Shown here: positions 7,578-16,989 of the stretch, one piece after another
How the letters are laid out: each line of letters starts with the position of its first letter
Position numbering within the stretch: position 1 is the stretch's first letter
DNA from: Pseudomonas azotoformans
GTDB taxonomy: Bacteria; Pseudomonadota; Gammaproteobacteria; Pseudomonadales; Pseudomonadaceae
DNA length: 64,000 nt
Reading direction: 5' to 3'
Assembly: GCF_001579805.1 (NCBI RefSeq)
Contig: NZ_CP014546.1
Span: 62,001-126,000, forward strand
Made by a program: the position numbers and the translations under genes
Notes under the pieces: generated by a model
Database searches by the model: none
Told to the model about the DNA's origin: nothing
The model's input: the letters and a program-made list of their open reading frames with translations, nothing else

Positions 7578-8461
7578 TGCGCCGCCTGCTCGTTGCTGGG
7601 TTACTCACACTCGGCCAGTGCGCTATCGCCAATGCCGTGGAAATCATGCGCTGGGAGCGTATTCCGCTGGCGTTGCCATTGATCGTCGGGCAAGAGCGCA
7701 TTGTCTTTGTCGATCAAAATATTCGAGTCGGTATACCCCGCAACCTGGTCGACAAGCTGCGCGTTCAAAGCACAGGCGGTGCGCTGTACCTGCTGGCTCA
7801 GGAGCCGATTGAACCCACTCGCCTGCAACTGCAAAACGTGGTCAGCGGCGAGATCATGCTGGTGGACATCATCGCGACAGCCGGAACTGCAAACCAGCAA
7901 GCCCCTGAGCCGGTGAAGATCGTTGCCGGCGAAAGCCCTGCCACACGATATGGGCAAGCCAGCGCCAAAGCTTCGAGCAACCGCCCTACCCCGCCGTCCG
8001 ATCACTCTGCCGAGGAGGTCTCACAGATGCCTCATCGTGAAACACCTCTGCCCGTCGTGATGACGCGGTATGCCGCCCAGATGCTGTATGCGCCTCTACG
8101 CACGGTTGAACCCTTGGAGGGCATCGCCCAGGTCAAGCTCAATCGGGGAATGAACCTCAGCACCCTGCTCCCGACCTTGCCAGTGGAAGCGTCTGCCTTA
8201 GGTGCGTGGCGATTGGATGAGTACAGGGTGACGGCAGTGAAGCTGCGCAACTCCAGCGCCCAACACCTGGCTCTTGATCCAAGGGACCTCATGGGAGATT
8301 TCGTCACTGCGACATTCCAGCACCCCTACCTCGGGGCCCACGGTGATGCCAGCGACACAACGACGGTGTATCTGGTAACCCGTGGCCATGGCCTGGCCGA
8401 ATCAATCCTGCCGGTGGCCATCGGGCAGATCGATCCGAAAGGAGGGCGCCGTGAAGAATAA
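7574..8461 (+). CDS. Conjugation protein, TraK/VirB9-like secretin partner (TIGR03749 type)
   Basis: A 295-residue exported protein. The N terminus has a signal peptide (LLVAGLLTLGQCAIANA), followed by a beta-rich periplasmic domain (ERIVFVDQNIRVGIP, GALYLLAQEPIEPTRLQLQN). A low-complexity linker rich in Pro, Ser and Ala (about residues 115-155) precedes the C-terminal domain with YAAQMLYAPLRTVEPL. This matches the TIGR03749 family, which occupies the place of TraK in F-like systems and probably contributes to the outer-membrane core complex. Start overlaps the upstream stop by 4 nt. Confidence 0.87.
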   Translation: MMRRLLVAGLLTLGQCAIANAVEIMRWERIPLALPLIVGQERIVFVDQNIRVGIPRNLVDKLRVQSTGGALYLLAQEPIEPTRLQLQNVVSGEIMLVDIIATAGTANQQAPEPVKIVAGESPATRYGQASAKASSNRPTPPSDHSAEEVSQMPHRETPLPVVMTRYAAQMLYAPLRTVEPLEGIAQVKLNRGMNLSTLLPTLPVEASALGAWRLDEYRVTAVKLRNSSAQHLALDPRDLMGDFVTATFQHPYLGAHGDASDTTTVYLVTRGHGLAESILPVAIGQIDPKGGRREE

Positions 8462-9917
8462 TCCGCTGCTCAAATTCCTGGTTATTCCGTTCGCGATCCT
8501 GGCGATTTTCATCGTGGCCAAGTTGTTCAGTGGCGGCAGTGCACAGCCGGACGCTCAAGAAACTGAGGCCCTAATGCTCAGTGCTGACGAGGCGAAAAAA
8601 CTGGGTGTGGACGGTGATACTCCCGCCGACACCCTGCGGACCATCGTTTCGGAGAGCCGGCAGCTCAAAACACAAGTCTCCAACGCATTGAAAAGCAACG
8701 ACGAGCTGAAGCAGCAGAATCTGGATTTAACTCAACGCCTTCAGAACATCGACCAAAACGTCGACAGCAAACTGAAAAGCGCCCAGGACACGCTGAAAGA
8801 ACAATCGCAGCAGCAAAGCCAATCACTCCTGGACAACTTGCAACAACAGCTCAACACCTTGAGCAACAAAACCGAGGCGATGAACTCGACAGTGGCTGAC
8901 TTGCCCATCGGGTTTGGCTTGCAGCCAGGTGATGGCGAGGGTTTCAAAAAAGCCCCCAGCACCGACATCATTTGGATCGAAGCGCAGGACGCCAGGCCGG
9001 TAGACGTCAACGGCAAACCGATTGCGGCGGGTTCGACTCAAGCAGCCAATGGCTTCAGCTTTCCTACATCGTTTGGTGAAGCCTTGGGCCATGGCCAGAA
9101 CACGCTGAATGCCAGCGCCCAAGCGGTGGCGAGTGAAGTCTCCCCGCAGGAAGCGCGCAAACAGGTGCGCAAGGTTTACACCCTGCCCCAGAACTCAACG
9201 TTGATGGGGTCGGTAGCGATGTCCGCGCTGATCGGCCGAGTGCCTATCGACGGCACCGTCAACGACCCCTACCCGTTCAAGGTCCTGATCGGCCCGGACA
9301 ACCTCGCCGCCAACGGAATCGACTTACCCGACGTCGCCGGCGCCGTCGCCAGCGGAACGGCGGCAGGCGACTGGACACTGTCCTGCGTGCGCGGGCAGAT
9401 CAAAAGCCTGACGTTTGTCTTCAACGACGGCACCGTCCGCACGCTCCCCGCACCGCCCGAGGAAGCAGCGGGCAGCAGCAACCAGGCTTCGAACCAGGGT
9501 GGCCTGGGCTGGATCAGCGACGCCTACGGCATTCCCTGCATCAGTGGCGAACGCAAGAGCAACGCCTCGCAGTACATCGGCTCCCAGGTGCTGATCACCG
9601 CTGCCGGCGCCGGTGCCGCTTCGCTGATCAAGCCGGACGGCAACGTCAGTTCCTTCGTGAACACCCAGTCCGGGGCGGTGGGCACCGTGGGGCTTTCCGG
9701 CAGTGAAGCCATGGGCAAGATCATTGGCCAAGGCGTCAATGACATCTCCAGCTGGGTCAACAAGCTCTACGGACAAGCCTTTGCGGCCGTGTACGTGCAG
9801 CCCGGCGCGAAAGTCGCCGTGCACCTGGACCAGCAGTTGGCCATCGATTACGAACTCAAGGGCCGCAAGGTCGACTATCGCTCAGGAGCCCGTCATGTCT
9901 CGACTGCGCTTGATTAA
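8451..9917 (+). CDS. Conjugation protein, TraB/VirB10-like (TIGR03752 type)
   Basis: A 488-residue protein spanning the envelope in the manner of TraB/VirB10. It has an N-terminal membrane anchor (FLVIPFAILAIFIVAKLF), a coiled-coil region with many Gln and Leu (about residues 65-140), and a C-terminal domain containing VYTLPQNSTLMGSVAMSALI and GSQVLITAAGAGAASL. The GTG at 8451, preceded by GGAGGG, is the likely start and overlaps the previous gene; the longer frame from 8382 would place the anchor behind non-family sequence. Assigned to TIGR03752 by layout and position. Confidence 0.88.
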   Translation: MKNNPLLKFLVIPFAILAIFIVAKLFSGGSAQPDAQETEALMLSADEAKKLGVDGDTPADTLRTIVSESRQLKTQVSNALKSNDELKQQNLDLTQRLQNIDQNVDSKLKSAQDTLKEQSQQQSQSLLDNLQQQLNTLSNKTEAMNSTVADLPIGFGLQPGDGEGFKKAPSTDIIWIEAQDARPVDVNGKPIAAGSTQAANGFSFPTSFGEALGHGQNTLNASAQAVASEVSPQEARKQVRKVYTLPQNSTLMGSVAMSALIGRVPIDGTVNDPYPFKVLIGPDNLAANGIDLPDVAGAVASGTAAGDWTLSCVRGQIKSLTFVFNDGTVRTLPAPPEEAAGSSNQASNQGGLGWISDAYGIPCISGERKSNASQYIGSQVLITAAGAGAASLIKPDGNVSSFVNTQSGAVGTVGLSGSEAMGKIIGQGVNDISSWVNKLYGQAFAAVYVQPGAKVAVHLDQQLAIDYELKGRKVDYRSGARHVSTALD

Positions 9918-10314
9918 CTACGGTGTATGGCTGGCCGTTACGCTGCTGTCCACGGGTTGCGCCACGAGCAAAGAGGAACTGCTGCCTCATGGCGACAACA
10001 CGATGATGGATGTGTGGGAGCAAGGGGCCATTGGTTCAAGTAACAGCGCCAGCAGCCGTCAGTTGCTCGACGCGCGCCTGGGTCTACGAAGGTCGTTGGA
10101 GGATGGGCGGGCCGAGAATATTGCGTACACCCGCACGGTTCAAAACGAGATCTACAGCCAGTTTAAGCGCCTGCCTAACCCGGACCTGGTGATGTACGTA
10201 TTCCCCCATTTGGCGGGCTCAGACCCGGCGCCTATTCCGGGATACAGCACAGTCTTCCCGCTGTATCAGCGCGTGCAGTACGCCATGCCGGGTGAGCGGA
10301 CGGAGGATTACTGA
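9895..10314 (+). CDS. Conjugation lipoprotein, TraV/VirB7-like (TIGR03751 type)
   Basis: A 139-residue lipoprotein. The signal peptide ends in the lipobox LLSTGC, so the mature protein starts with Cys 20 attached to the outer membrane. The mature part contains PDLVMYVFPHLAG and ends with PLYQRVQYAMPGERTEDY. The ATG at 9895 overlaps the end of the TraB-like gene, and the stop overlaps the ATPase start (TGATG). Size, lipobox and place fit the TIGR03751 family, the presumed VirB7/TraV equivalent that anchors the core complex. Confidence 0.87.
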   Translation: MSRLRLINYGVWLAVTLLSTGCATSKEELLPHGDNTMMDVWEQGAIGSSNSASSRQLLDARLGLRRSLEDGRAENIAYTRTVQNEIYSQFKRLPNPDLVMYVFPHLAGSDPAPIPGYSTVFPLYQRVQYAMPGERTEDY

Positions 10315-13208
10315 TGGACCTCTTTGAGCGTTTCAACAAGCGAAAGACAGCTGATTTTGAAGCCCCGGATAACACCGATTCAGCAACACAGCGCTACTTG
10401 AGCCGGTTGGCAGCGCTGGGCATCCCCTCTCCAGAAGACTGGCGAAACCCGAAGAAAAAACCTGCAACCACGGCTGATGTTCGTCGCCTGTACAACGTCA
10501 ATCCATCCTTCGTAGACCTGCTGCCCTGGATCGATTACCTGCCTGACGAGCAAGCCATGTTGTTGGAGGACGGTGTATCCCGCGCAGCCTTTTTTGAGCT
10601 GACGCCGATCGGCACCGAAGGCCGAGACCCCGAGTGGCTGCGCAAAGCGCGTGATGCCCTGGAGAACGCTCTGCAGGATTCCTTCGACGAGCTGGAAACA
10701 TCGCCATGGGTAGTTCAGTTGTACGCCCAGGACGAAACCAACTGGGACGACTACCTGCAACGACTGCACGACTACATTCAGCCTCGCGCACGGGGCACCA
10801 CGTTTACCGAGCATTACCTGGCGCTCATGAAGCAGCACCTGGAAGCCATCTCTAAACCGGGCGGCCTGTTCGAAGACACCAAAGTCAGCCAGTTGCCCTG
10901 GAGAGGTCAGCAGCGTCGTGTTCGGCTCGTAGTCTATCGACGGACCCGCGGCGTGGAAGCCGATGTGCGCGGCCAGGCCCCTGGCCCCTACCTGAAAATC
11001 ATCTGTGACCGCTTGGTGGGAGGCCTGGAAAACGCCGGCATAAAAACTCACCGCATGGATGGCCATGCCATCCGGCACTGGTTGATTCACTGGTTCAATC
11101 CCCGACCGGATCACCTCGGCCCCACAGATGCTGACATACGCCGTTTCTACGAACTGGTGAGCAAGCCTGTGCCGGATGCGGGACCAGACGAATTGCCGCT
11201 CGCCAGCGGCACCGATTTCTCACAGAACCTTTGCTACCGCGAACCACTGTCAGACATGGAAAAAGGCCTGTGGTACTTCGACGGCCTCCCCCACCGTGTG
11301 GTGATGCTTGATCGACTGCGCGGCGCACCGAAGACAGGCCACCTGACCGGTGAAACCCGCAAGGGTGGCGATGCGCTCAACGCGCTGTTCGACAAAATGC
11401 CGGAGGACACCATCCTCTGCATCACGCTCGTGATTACGCCCCAGGACATTCTTGAGGGGCATCTGGAGCAGCTTGCACGTAAGGCCATCGGCGATACGCA
11501 GGCATCGGTACTGACGCGCGAAGATGTAGGTACAGCGCGGAAAATGCTAGGGCGCCATCACAAGCTATACAAGGGCAGCGTGGCGTTTTTCCTACGCGGA
11601 AAGGACCAGGTGCAATTGCAGGAGCGCAGCCTGCAACTCAGCACCGCGCTGTTGGGTGCCGGCATGGAACCCGTCGAGCCGCAGGACGAGGTCGCCCCAC
11701 TGAACTCCTACGTCAGATGGCTACCCGGCAACTTCGACCCGAACGAACGCAAAGCCCTGGAATGGTACGTACAGCTGATGTTCGCCCAGCACATTGCGAA
11801 CCTGGCGCCCGTCTGGGGCAGATCTACCGGGACCGGACACCCGGGAATTACCCTGTTCAACCGTGGCGGGGCTCCAATTACATTCGACCCACTCAACAAA
11901 CTCGACCGCCAGATGAACGCACACCTGTTCATGTTCGGCCCGACCGGTGCCGGCAAGTCGGCCAGCGCGACCGGCATGCTGAATCAGTTGGTCGCGATCT
12001 ACCGCCCGCGCCTGTTCATTGTTGAGGCGGGTAACAGCTTTGGGTTGTTCGGTGATTTTGCGAAGAAGCTGGGTTTGACGGTGAACCGTGTCCGGCTATC
12101 GCCTGGGTCAGGTGTAAGCCTGGCGCCGTTCGCCGACGCGGTGAAGCTTGTCGTGCCGAGCCGAAACGTGAAGGTTCTAACGGCTGACGACATTGAAGCC
12201 TCGGACGAGCACCTGGTCAGCCAGACAGAGGACGATCAACGAGACATTCTGGGCGAGATGGAAATTGCCGCCCGGTTGATGATCACCGGCGGCGAAGATC
12301 GGGAAGATGCGCGACTGACCCGCGCGGATCGTAGCGCCATTCGCCAGTGCATTCTCAATGCGGCGCAGAAGTGTGTGGCCGCACAGCGAATCGTCTTGCC
12401 AGAAGACATTCGTGACGCCCTCCGAGATACCGCATTGGAGCCTGGCATCCCGTCGGCTCGTAGCGCGCGTTTTTTGGAGATGGCTGAGGCCATGTCCATG
12501 TTCTGTATGGGCAACGAGGCAGACATGTTCAACCGGCCCGGTACACCGTGGCCGGAGGCGGACATCACCATCGTCGACCTGGCTACGTACGCGCGCGAAG
12601 GCTACAGCGCACAGATGGCCATCTCGTATATCTCACTGCTGAACACCGTGAATAACATTGCAGAGCGCGACCAGTTCAAGGGCCGACCGTTGGTGTTTTT
12701 CACTGACGAAGGGCATATCCAACTGAAGGTTCCGCTGCTGTGTTCCTACTCCGTCAAGATCACGAAGATGTGGCGCAAGCTTGGGGCCTGGTATTGGATG
12801 GCCACGCAAAACGTGGACGACGTGCCGCCTGAGGCATCAGCCTTGCTCAATATGATTGAGTGGTGGATCTGCTTGAACATGCCGCCGGATGAGGTGGAGA
12901 AGATCGCGCGGTTTCGTGAGCTGAGCGCAGCTCAGAAATCGATGATGCTGTCGGCGCGGAAGGAGAGCGGGAAGTTTACGGAGGGGGTGGTTCTTTCGAA
13001 GAGCATGGAGATGCTGTTTCGAGCGGTGCCGCCGAGTTTGCATCTGGCGTTGGCGATGACTGAACCGGAGGAGAAGAAGCAGCGGTTTGACATTATGAAA
13101 TCAACGGAATGCGACGAATTGGATGCAGCTATTGAAGTTGCAACGTTGCTAGATCAATGCCGAGGTATCGAAGCACGCCAGACCAAAGAAGCCAGTAACG
13201 GTAACTAA
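10314..13208 (+). CDS. Conjugative transfer ATPase, VirB4/TraC-like (TIGR03744 type)
   Basis: The energy-supplying ATPase of the mating apparatus, 964 residues. The Walker A motif is FGPTGAGKSASATGM (about residues 544-558) and Walker B lies in RPLVFFTDEGHIQ (about 790-802), followed by the KMWRKLGAWYWMATQNVDD segment typical of VirB4 proteins. It is full length for the family. It sits at the end of the first transfer block; cargo genes and a hairpin at 13453-13485 separate it from the next block, which suggests that the original operon is interrupted here. Confidence 0.93.
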   Translation: MDLFERFNKRKTADFEAPDNTDSATQRYLSRLAALGIPSPEDWRNPKKKPATTADVRRLYNVNPSFVDLLPWIDYLPDEQAMLLEDGVSRAAFFELTPIGTEGRDPEWLRKARDALENALQDSFDELETSPWVVQLYAQDETNWDDYLQRLHDYIQPRARGTTFTEHYLALMKQHLEAISKPGGLFEDTKVSQLPWRGQQRRVRLVVYRRTRGVEADVRGQAPGPYLKIICDRLVGGLENAGIKTHRMDGHAIRHWLIHWFNPRPDHLGPTDADIRRFYELVSKPVPDAGPDELPLASGTDFSQNLCYREPLSDMEKGLWYFDGLPHRVVMLDRLRGAPKTGHLTGETRKGGDALNALFDKMPEDTILCITLVITPQDILEGHLEQLARKAIGDTQASVLTREDVGTARKMLGRHHKLYKGSVAFFLRGKDQVQLQERSLQLSTALLGAGMEPVEPQDEVAPLNSYVRWLPGNFDPNERKALEWYVQLMFAQHIANLAPVWGRSTGTGHPGITLFNRGGAPITFDPLNKLDRQMNAHLFMFGPTGAGKSASATGMLNQLVAIYRPRLFIVEAGNSFGLFGDFAKKLGLTVNRVRLSPGSGVSLAPFADAVKLVVPSRNVKVLTADDIEASDEHLVSQTEDDQRDILGEMEIAARLMITGGEDREDARLTRADRSAIRQCILNAAQKCVAAQRIVLPEDIRDALRDTALEPGIPSARSARFLEMAEAMSMFCMGNEADMFNRPGTPWPEADITIVDLATYAREGYSAQMAISYISLLNTVNNIAERDQFKGRPLVFFTDEGHIQLKVPLLCSYSVKITKMWRKLGAWYWMATQNVDDVPPEASALLNMIEWWICLNMPPDEVEKIARFRELSAAQKSMMLSARKESGKFTEGVVLSKSMEMLFRAVPPSLHLALAMTEPEEKKQRFDIMKSTECDELDAAIEVATLLDQCRGIEARQTKEASNGN

Positions 13209-13568
13209 AAAGGCATGCTGCTGGGATAGCTTGGCAAGCATGGGATAGTGCAGACATTTGTTAAACTCAATGATTCCGCTCAAATACCGTGAAACATAAT
13301 AAGCTCCGTCGGACTCTCAGATTTTAGAAATTAAAAACAATACATTTGACCTCAGAGACCGTAAGCACACCCTCTCTTCACCCCATTTTAATTTTGCACC
13401 ATCAACAGACCAATACTTCATGACGCACACCCCTCTACACCTACCAAAAACCAAAAGCAACTGTCAACATTGACAGTTGTCTTTTCAAATATCAGCACCA
13501 ATAATCTTGCGACGCAGCCGACGAAAAACAAGACCTAATATCCCGGCACTCTCACAAGGAGGATGACC
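13209..13568 (+). other. Gap after the VirB4-like gene
   Basis: No gene seen. The sequence turns AT-rich within about 30 nt of the ATPase stop, marking the left edge of inserted cargo. It holds the hairpin at 13453-13485 and, just before the next gene, the strong ribosome binding site AAGGAGG (13556-13562). Confidence 0.5.
13453..13485 (+). terminator. Strong inverted repeat, probable terminator
   Basis: Perfect 10-bp arms CAACTGTCAA (13458-13467) and TTGACAGTTG (13470-13479) with a 2-nt centre. The stem extends through AAAAG and CTTTT with a single bulge, leaving a short T run on the plus strand. It could terminate the transfer transcript from the left. Because it lies only 84 nt before the next start codon and is so symmetric, an operator for the cargo gene is an alternative. 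Confidence 0.5.
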
Positions 13569-14813
13569 ATGATTACTTTAATAAAAAAAATAGCAATCTA
13601 TACATCATTCATGTACAGCGCACATTACGCATCAGTCCAAGCGGCTACACTTATCGACCTTGGGCACGCCGCTGGCGCGCAATGTACTACAGCGTGGGTT
13701 AATGACAACTCACAAATTGTAGGTAACTGCACCCCCCCTAGCACTACCGCTAATAATGCCCCATGGCTCGCTGCAAACTTGAATACTCCCCAACAAACAC
13801 TACCTCCCTTAGCCTCCGGGCAGCCCTGCTGGGTGATAGGGATTTCAAATAGCGGCGCAATAGTCGGCAATTGTAACGACGCTAACAATATTCCATTTGC
13901 AGTCACTTGGAACGCTGCCTCCCCCACCACTTCCCCAACACAACTAAAACCTTTACCGGGAACATTATTATTTCCGCTATTGCGGCCAGCCGATGTCAAA
14001 ACGGCCCTAAGCGCACAAAACAAACATGGTGCAGTATTGGGAAAAAGTATCAGTCCAGGTTCAGAAGCAACCGTAGTACTTTACCTTTCTGGCGCAAATA
14101 CACCTTTGCGAATATCTGACTGGGGAGATAACTGCTCTGGTGCAGACATTAACAGCACGTCGATCAATGGCTACCCTAGCATTGCAATGAACTGCCCAGG
14201 GACAGGAGGGACGTTTATAGCTAGCGTCGTAATGCGGGGCGTCAGCGGTTACAGCCGCACCACGTTAGCCACACCACCCGGAGCCAGTTATTGCTTTGTG
14301 ACATCATTAAACGATCAGCTTCAACTGGTAGGAACTTGTATCTACCCAAACTCCGCAGCAAACGTCAGCAAAACAGCATTCTGGGCAAGTCCGACTAGTA
14401 TTCCAAATATGCTGGAGGTTCCAGTGAGCACTAAAAATTACGGAGTCGCCATTAACAGTCAGGGAAAAATACTTGCACGCGGAATGGGTTCACAAGGTAT
14501 CTCACAAGATTTATTCTGGGAAGATCCGTCAACCACTTTTAGCGTCCAACCAATCCTTCCACTTTCTGGGAGTGTCAGCACCACTGCTGTGGGATTAGCA
14601 GATAATAATACGGTCGCATTAAACTGCGAAAACGCTAGTGAACACCCTACCGGCTGCATATGGACCTCAACAGGAGGAACTCAAGCGCTCTCACCCATAA
14701 ATGGAGGATTAAAAAGTTGGCTTAACGGAATCTCATCATCGGGGGAATATGTATTTGGAAGCGCCAACAACAGCTCTCAAAACCAGAGTGCTGTAGCTGC
14801 TACATTACCATAG
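13569..14813 (+). CDS. Exported HAF-like repeat protein with regular Cys pairs (cargo)
   Basis: A 414-residue predicted exported protein of unknown function. A signal segment (AIYTSFMYSAHYASVQAA) is followed by about eight repeats resembling HAF repeats (pattern: small residue, I/L-N-x-x-G, hydrophobic, V/L-G-N/T), such as WVIGISNSGAIVGN and CFVTSLNDQLQLVGTC. Three repeats carry cysteines spaced exactly C-x14-C and a fourth C-x19-C, which suggests one disulfide per repeat, perhaps in a propeller-like fold. The start at 13569 is 6 nt from AAGGAGG; the ATG at 13563 touches it and is unlikely. Low GC, and its place between two transfer blocks, mark it as inserted cargo. It might act at the cell surface; that is inference. 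Confidence 0.8.
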   Translation: MITLIKKIAIYTSFMYSAHYASVQAATLIDLGHAAGAQCTTAWVNDNSQIVGNCTPPSTTANNAPWLAANLNTPQQTLPPLASGQPCWVIGISNSGAIVGNCNDANNIPFAVTWNAASPTTSPTQLKPLPGTLLFPLLRPADVKTALSAQNKHGAVLGKSISPGSEATVVLYLSGANTPLRISDWGDNCSGADINSTSINGYPSIAMNCPGTGGTFIASVVMRGVSGYSRTTLATPPGASYCFVTSLNDQLQLVGTCIYPNSAANVSKTAFWASPTSIPNMLEVPVSTKNYGVAINSQGKILARGMGSQGISQDLFWEDPSTTFSVQPILPLSGSVSTTAVGLADNNTVALNCENASEHPTGCIWTSTGGTQALSPINGGLKSWLNGISSSGEYVFGSANNSSQNQSAVAATLP

Positions 14814-14888
14814 CCTCAAGCCCCCCTCACCACCACAAAGCTTATAACAATAGAAACATTTCAGAAGCAAATCAGACAGGAAAAAACC

Positions 14889-15197
14889 ATGAAAACCCAA
14901 GCAAAGAACAACGTCACCCAGTACAACTTCAATGCCTGCCTTACAGCAGTAGCAATCGGATTCCATAGTTTTTCCGCCCAAGCAACAAACTGGAATCAAA
15001 CAAACCCTCTAGACTCTGTAACACAGCAAGAAACAACCAATACCTATAACAAATCATTAATACCTGAGAATTTAGCAAAGGTTCTAAAATGGGATCGTAA
15101 CGGTATACCCTCCCCCCCTTTGCTCGGAAATGCAGGCCCTTTTATTAACACCCTCTTTAACGAGACCGAACCTACACCCGATAAGCTTTACCGTTAG
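14889..15197 (+). CDS. Small predicted exported protein of unknown function (cargo)
   Basis: A 102-residue protein I do not recognise. The N terminus has a modest hydrophobic stretch (ACLTAVAIGFHSFSAQA) that could be a signal peptide cleaved after AQA; the remainder is polar and rich in Asn, Thr and Pro, with no cysteine in the mature part. An AGGA sequence lies about 8 nt before the ATG. It follows the HAF-like gene by 75 nt in the same direction and shares its low GC, so the two are probably one cargo unit. Confidence 0.6.
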   Translation: MKTQAKNNVTQYNFNACLTAVAIGFHSFSAQATNWNQTNPLDSVTQQETTNTYNKSLIPENLAKVLKWDRNGIPSPPLLGNAGPFINTLFNETEPTPDKLYR

Positions 15198-15605
15198 CAT
15201 CTCACCAATTAAAAACGACCTAAACACATACCACTCCGCACCTTACTTTTTTACTGCCCAATTGATAAACCACATTAATTTCAATACCATCACACTGCGA
15301 CTTAGCAGAGAAGAAACAGAAAAACTCACTTAACACCACACCAAGAATTTCACCAGAATTTAATCTTCCCCCCACTCAAAATTCTGGGACGGGTGTTCGC
15401 CCCTGCGGATCTGTCCCCACTGGTGATCATCGCAAAGCGAATGACTGCGCAGACCAAAAGCCCATATTACTCCGAGCCATCAATTTCGGAAAATCAGCTC
15501 TCGTCAGCATTCCTCATAAAATACGTACACACCCAAAACTCTTTTTCCTACTGCGAATTTTTAGATCATCCGGTTTGCTATACCAAATCACCCACGGTAG
15601 GCACC
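15198..15605 (+). other. Gap between cargo and second transfer block
   Basis: No convincing gene. The first 190 nt are AT-rich like the cargo. A more GC-rich stretch at about 15385-15455 looks like transfer-backbone composition and may be a remnant of the original junction. The frame of the next gene is open upstream to 15393, but the extra residues show no signal peptide or family resemblance. Confidence 0.4.
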
Positions 15606-16037
15606 ATGACTGGCTCTAATTCAAAACCTAATCAGATACTGCGCGGCTTACTACCCCTGTTCATGCTATACAAGCCCTTGATAGCTAGTGCAGAAACATT
15701 GATTGTAACTGATCAAGCACACCCGATATCCGCTCACTCAGGGGCGCGCATCATTCATTTAGATTCTCTACCGCGCATTGAGGTCGAGCTATCACACTTC
15801 CTACCCTCAACCCAAGAACATGCACCAACAACAATCCAACACTATCTTTCCACTCCCACAGGTAAACGCCTTCAATACAATCTTAATCAGGCTCACTTGG
15901 AAATCACTGACGCCTGGAGCCTGGGTATCGAAAAAATTCCAGCAGTTGTCGTTGACCGTCGATATGTAGTTTACGGCGAGATGGACGTGGCCAAAGCAGT
16001 CGAATTGATAAATCAACACCGGAGTTCATCGCAATGA
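15606..16037 (+). CDS. Conjugation protein with thioredoxin-like fold (TIGR03757 type)
   Basis: A 143-residue exported protein. After a signal segment (LLPLFMLYKPLIASA) it reads ETLIVTDQAHPI, then a helical part and GIEKIPAVVVDRRYVVYGEMDVAKAV, with a cis-proline-like IPAVV, as in thioredoxin folds. It has no CxxC, so it is not expected to be a redox enzyme. This matches the TIGR03757 family, the TrbC/TrbI-like position before a TraU homologue. The ATG at 15606 was chosen because it places the signal peptide at the N terminus. It overlaps the next gene by 4 nt. Confidence 0.85.
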   Translation: MTGSNSKPNQILRGLLPLFMLYKPLIASAETLIVTDQAHPISAHSGARIIHLDSLPRIEVELSHFLPSTQEHAPTTIQHYLSTPTGKRLQYNLNQAHLEITDAWSLGIEKIPAVVVDRRYVVYGEMDVAKAVELINQHRSSSQ

Positions 16038-16972
16038 AGCGTGTAGCCCGACTGATCCGCCCACTATCACTGGCAATATCCTTCAGCCTATCTTTCAGCA
16101 CATCAGCCGCAATCAACTCCGCAGCAATCATCACCTCCTCCCTCTCCCCCACCTGCCTTGAGTACCAGGTAGTCGGAATCTGCTACTGGCTACTCTGCAC
16201 AAACTTCGGCTGCAAGGTCAGAACCTCCGCCAAGGTACGCCATTACGTACCAGACGCCGTCGTGTCGGCCTACTCCAGCACCGGAATGAACCCATGGGTA
16301 GAGATGTCTCCTCTCGGTTCACCAAACCCCATGGCGCAGGCAGGCGAGGACGGCACCACCAACCACGTCGCTGAAAACACCACTATCAAGTTCAAGGAGG
16401 CCGACGTCATCGGCCACCCCGGCGGTGCGACGTTCAGCCAGTTCGCCAGCGCCTCGGGCTACGCATGCAAAGGGGCTACCTTGCCGCTTGTGCCCTACTT
16501 CCTCAGCACGCTGGACCCTGTTGCCTGGCGATACGGAATGCCCGAATCCGTATACCCCGAAGCCCTCATCCCAGGGATGCGCGAAGTTGGTAGCCTTTTC
16601 ACGGCGAGCAGTTGGGGAAATCTCTACCCACGCAGCGGCTTCCTCAATCAGGTCGACGACTACAAGGCCGGTGCAGTCATCGTGCAGCGTGCTGGCGACA
16701 TCACGACCCGCCTCGGCCAGGTTCACGTCTATCAGCCGATGCGCGCCCTCCCCATGCCAGGTTACTGGCCGGCAGGTGAGCTGCGGGAAGGCATAGCGCT
16801 GACTGGCAAATGGCAAGAGTTGACCCCAGCGCTCAACCCGACCTGCGCAACGTTCCCCAGCATCATGCCCAGTATTGACTCAGTGAGCGGCGGTTACGCC
16901 TGGGCGCTGTGGCGGCCGTATTCCTGCTGTCAGCGGCGCGGTCAGACCTTTCTGGGCAGCACTGGCCTCTAA
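16034..16972 (+). CDS. Conjugation protein, TraU-like (TIGR03756 type)
   Basis: A 312-residue exported protein with a signal peptide ending near STSAAINSA. Many cysteines (for example CLEYQVVGICYWLLCTNFGC and a C-terminal CCQRRGQTF) indicate disulfides in the periplasm, as in TraU, which it resembles in order and content (WVEMSP, AWALWRPYSCC). TraU-type proteins are needed for DNA transfer rather than for pilus assembly in F-like systems. Start overlaps the upstream stop by 4 nt; its stop precedes the next start by 17 nt. Assigned to TIGR03756. Confidence 0.88.
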   Translation: MKRVARLIRPLSLAISFSLSFSTSAAINSAAIITSSLSPTCLEYQVVGICYWLLCTNFGCKVRTSAKVRHYVPDAVVSAYSSTGMNPWVEMSPLGSPNPMAQAGEDGTTNHVAENTTIKFKEADVIGHPGGATFSQFASASGYACKGATLPLVPYFLSTLDPVAWRYGMPESVYPEALIPGMREVGSLFTASSWGNLYPRSGFLNQVDDYKAGAVIVQRAGDITTRLGQVHVYQPMRALPMPGYWPAGELREGIALTGKWQELTPALNPTCATFPSIMPSIDSVSGGYAWALWRPYSCCQRRGQTFLGSTGL

Positions 16973-16989
16973 TGAAATCGGAGCACCAC

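Noticed and set aside
15393-15605. Upstream in-frame extension of the TIGR03757 gene
   Set aside because: It would bury the signal peptide in the middle of the protein and has no family resemblance.
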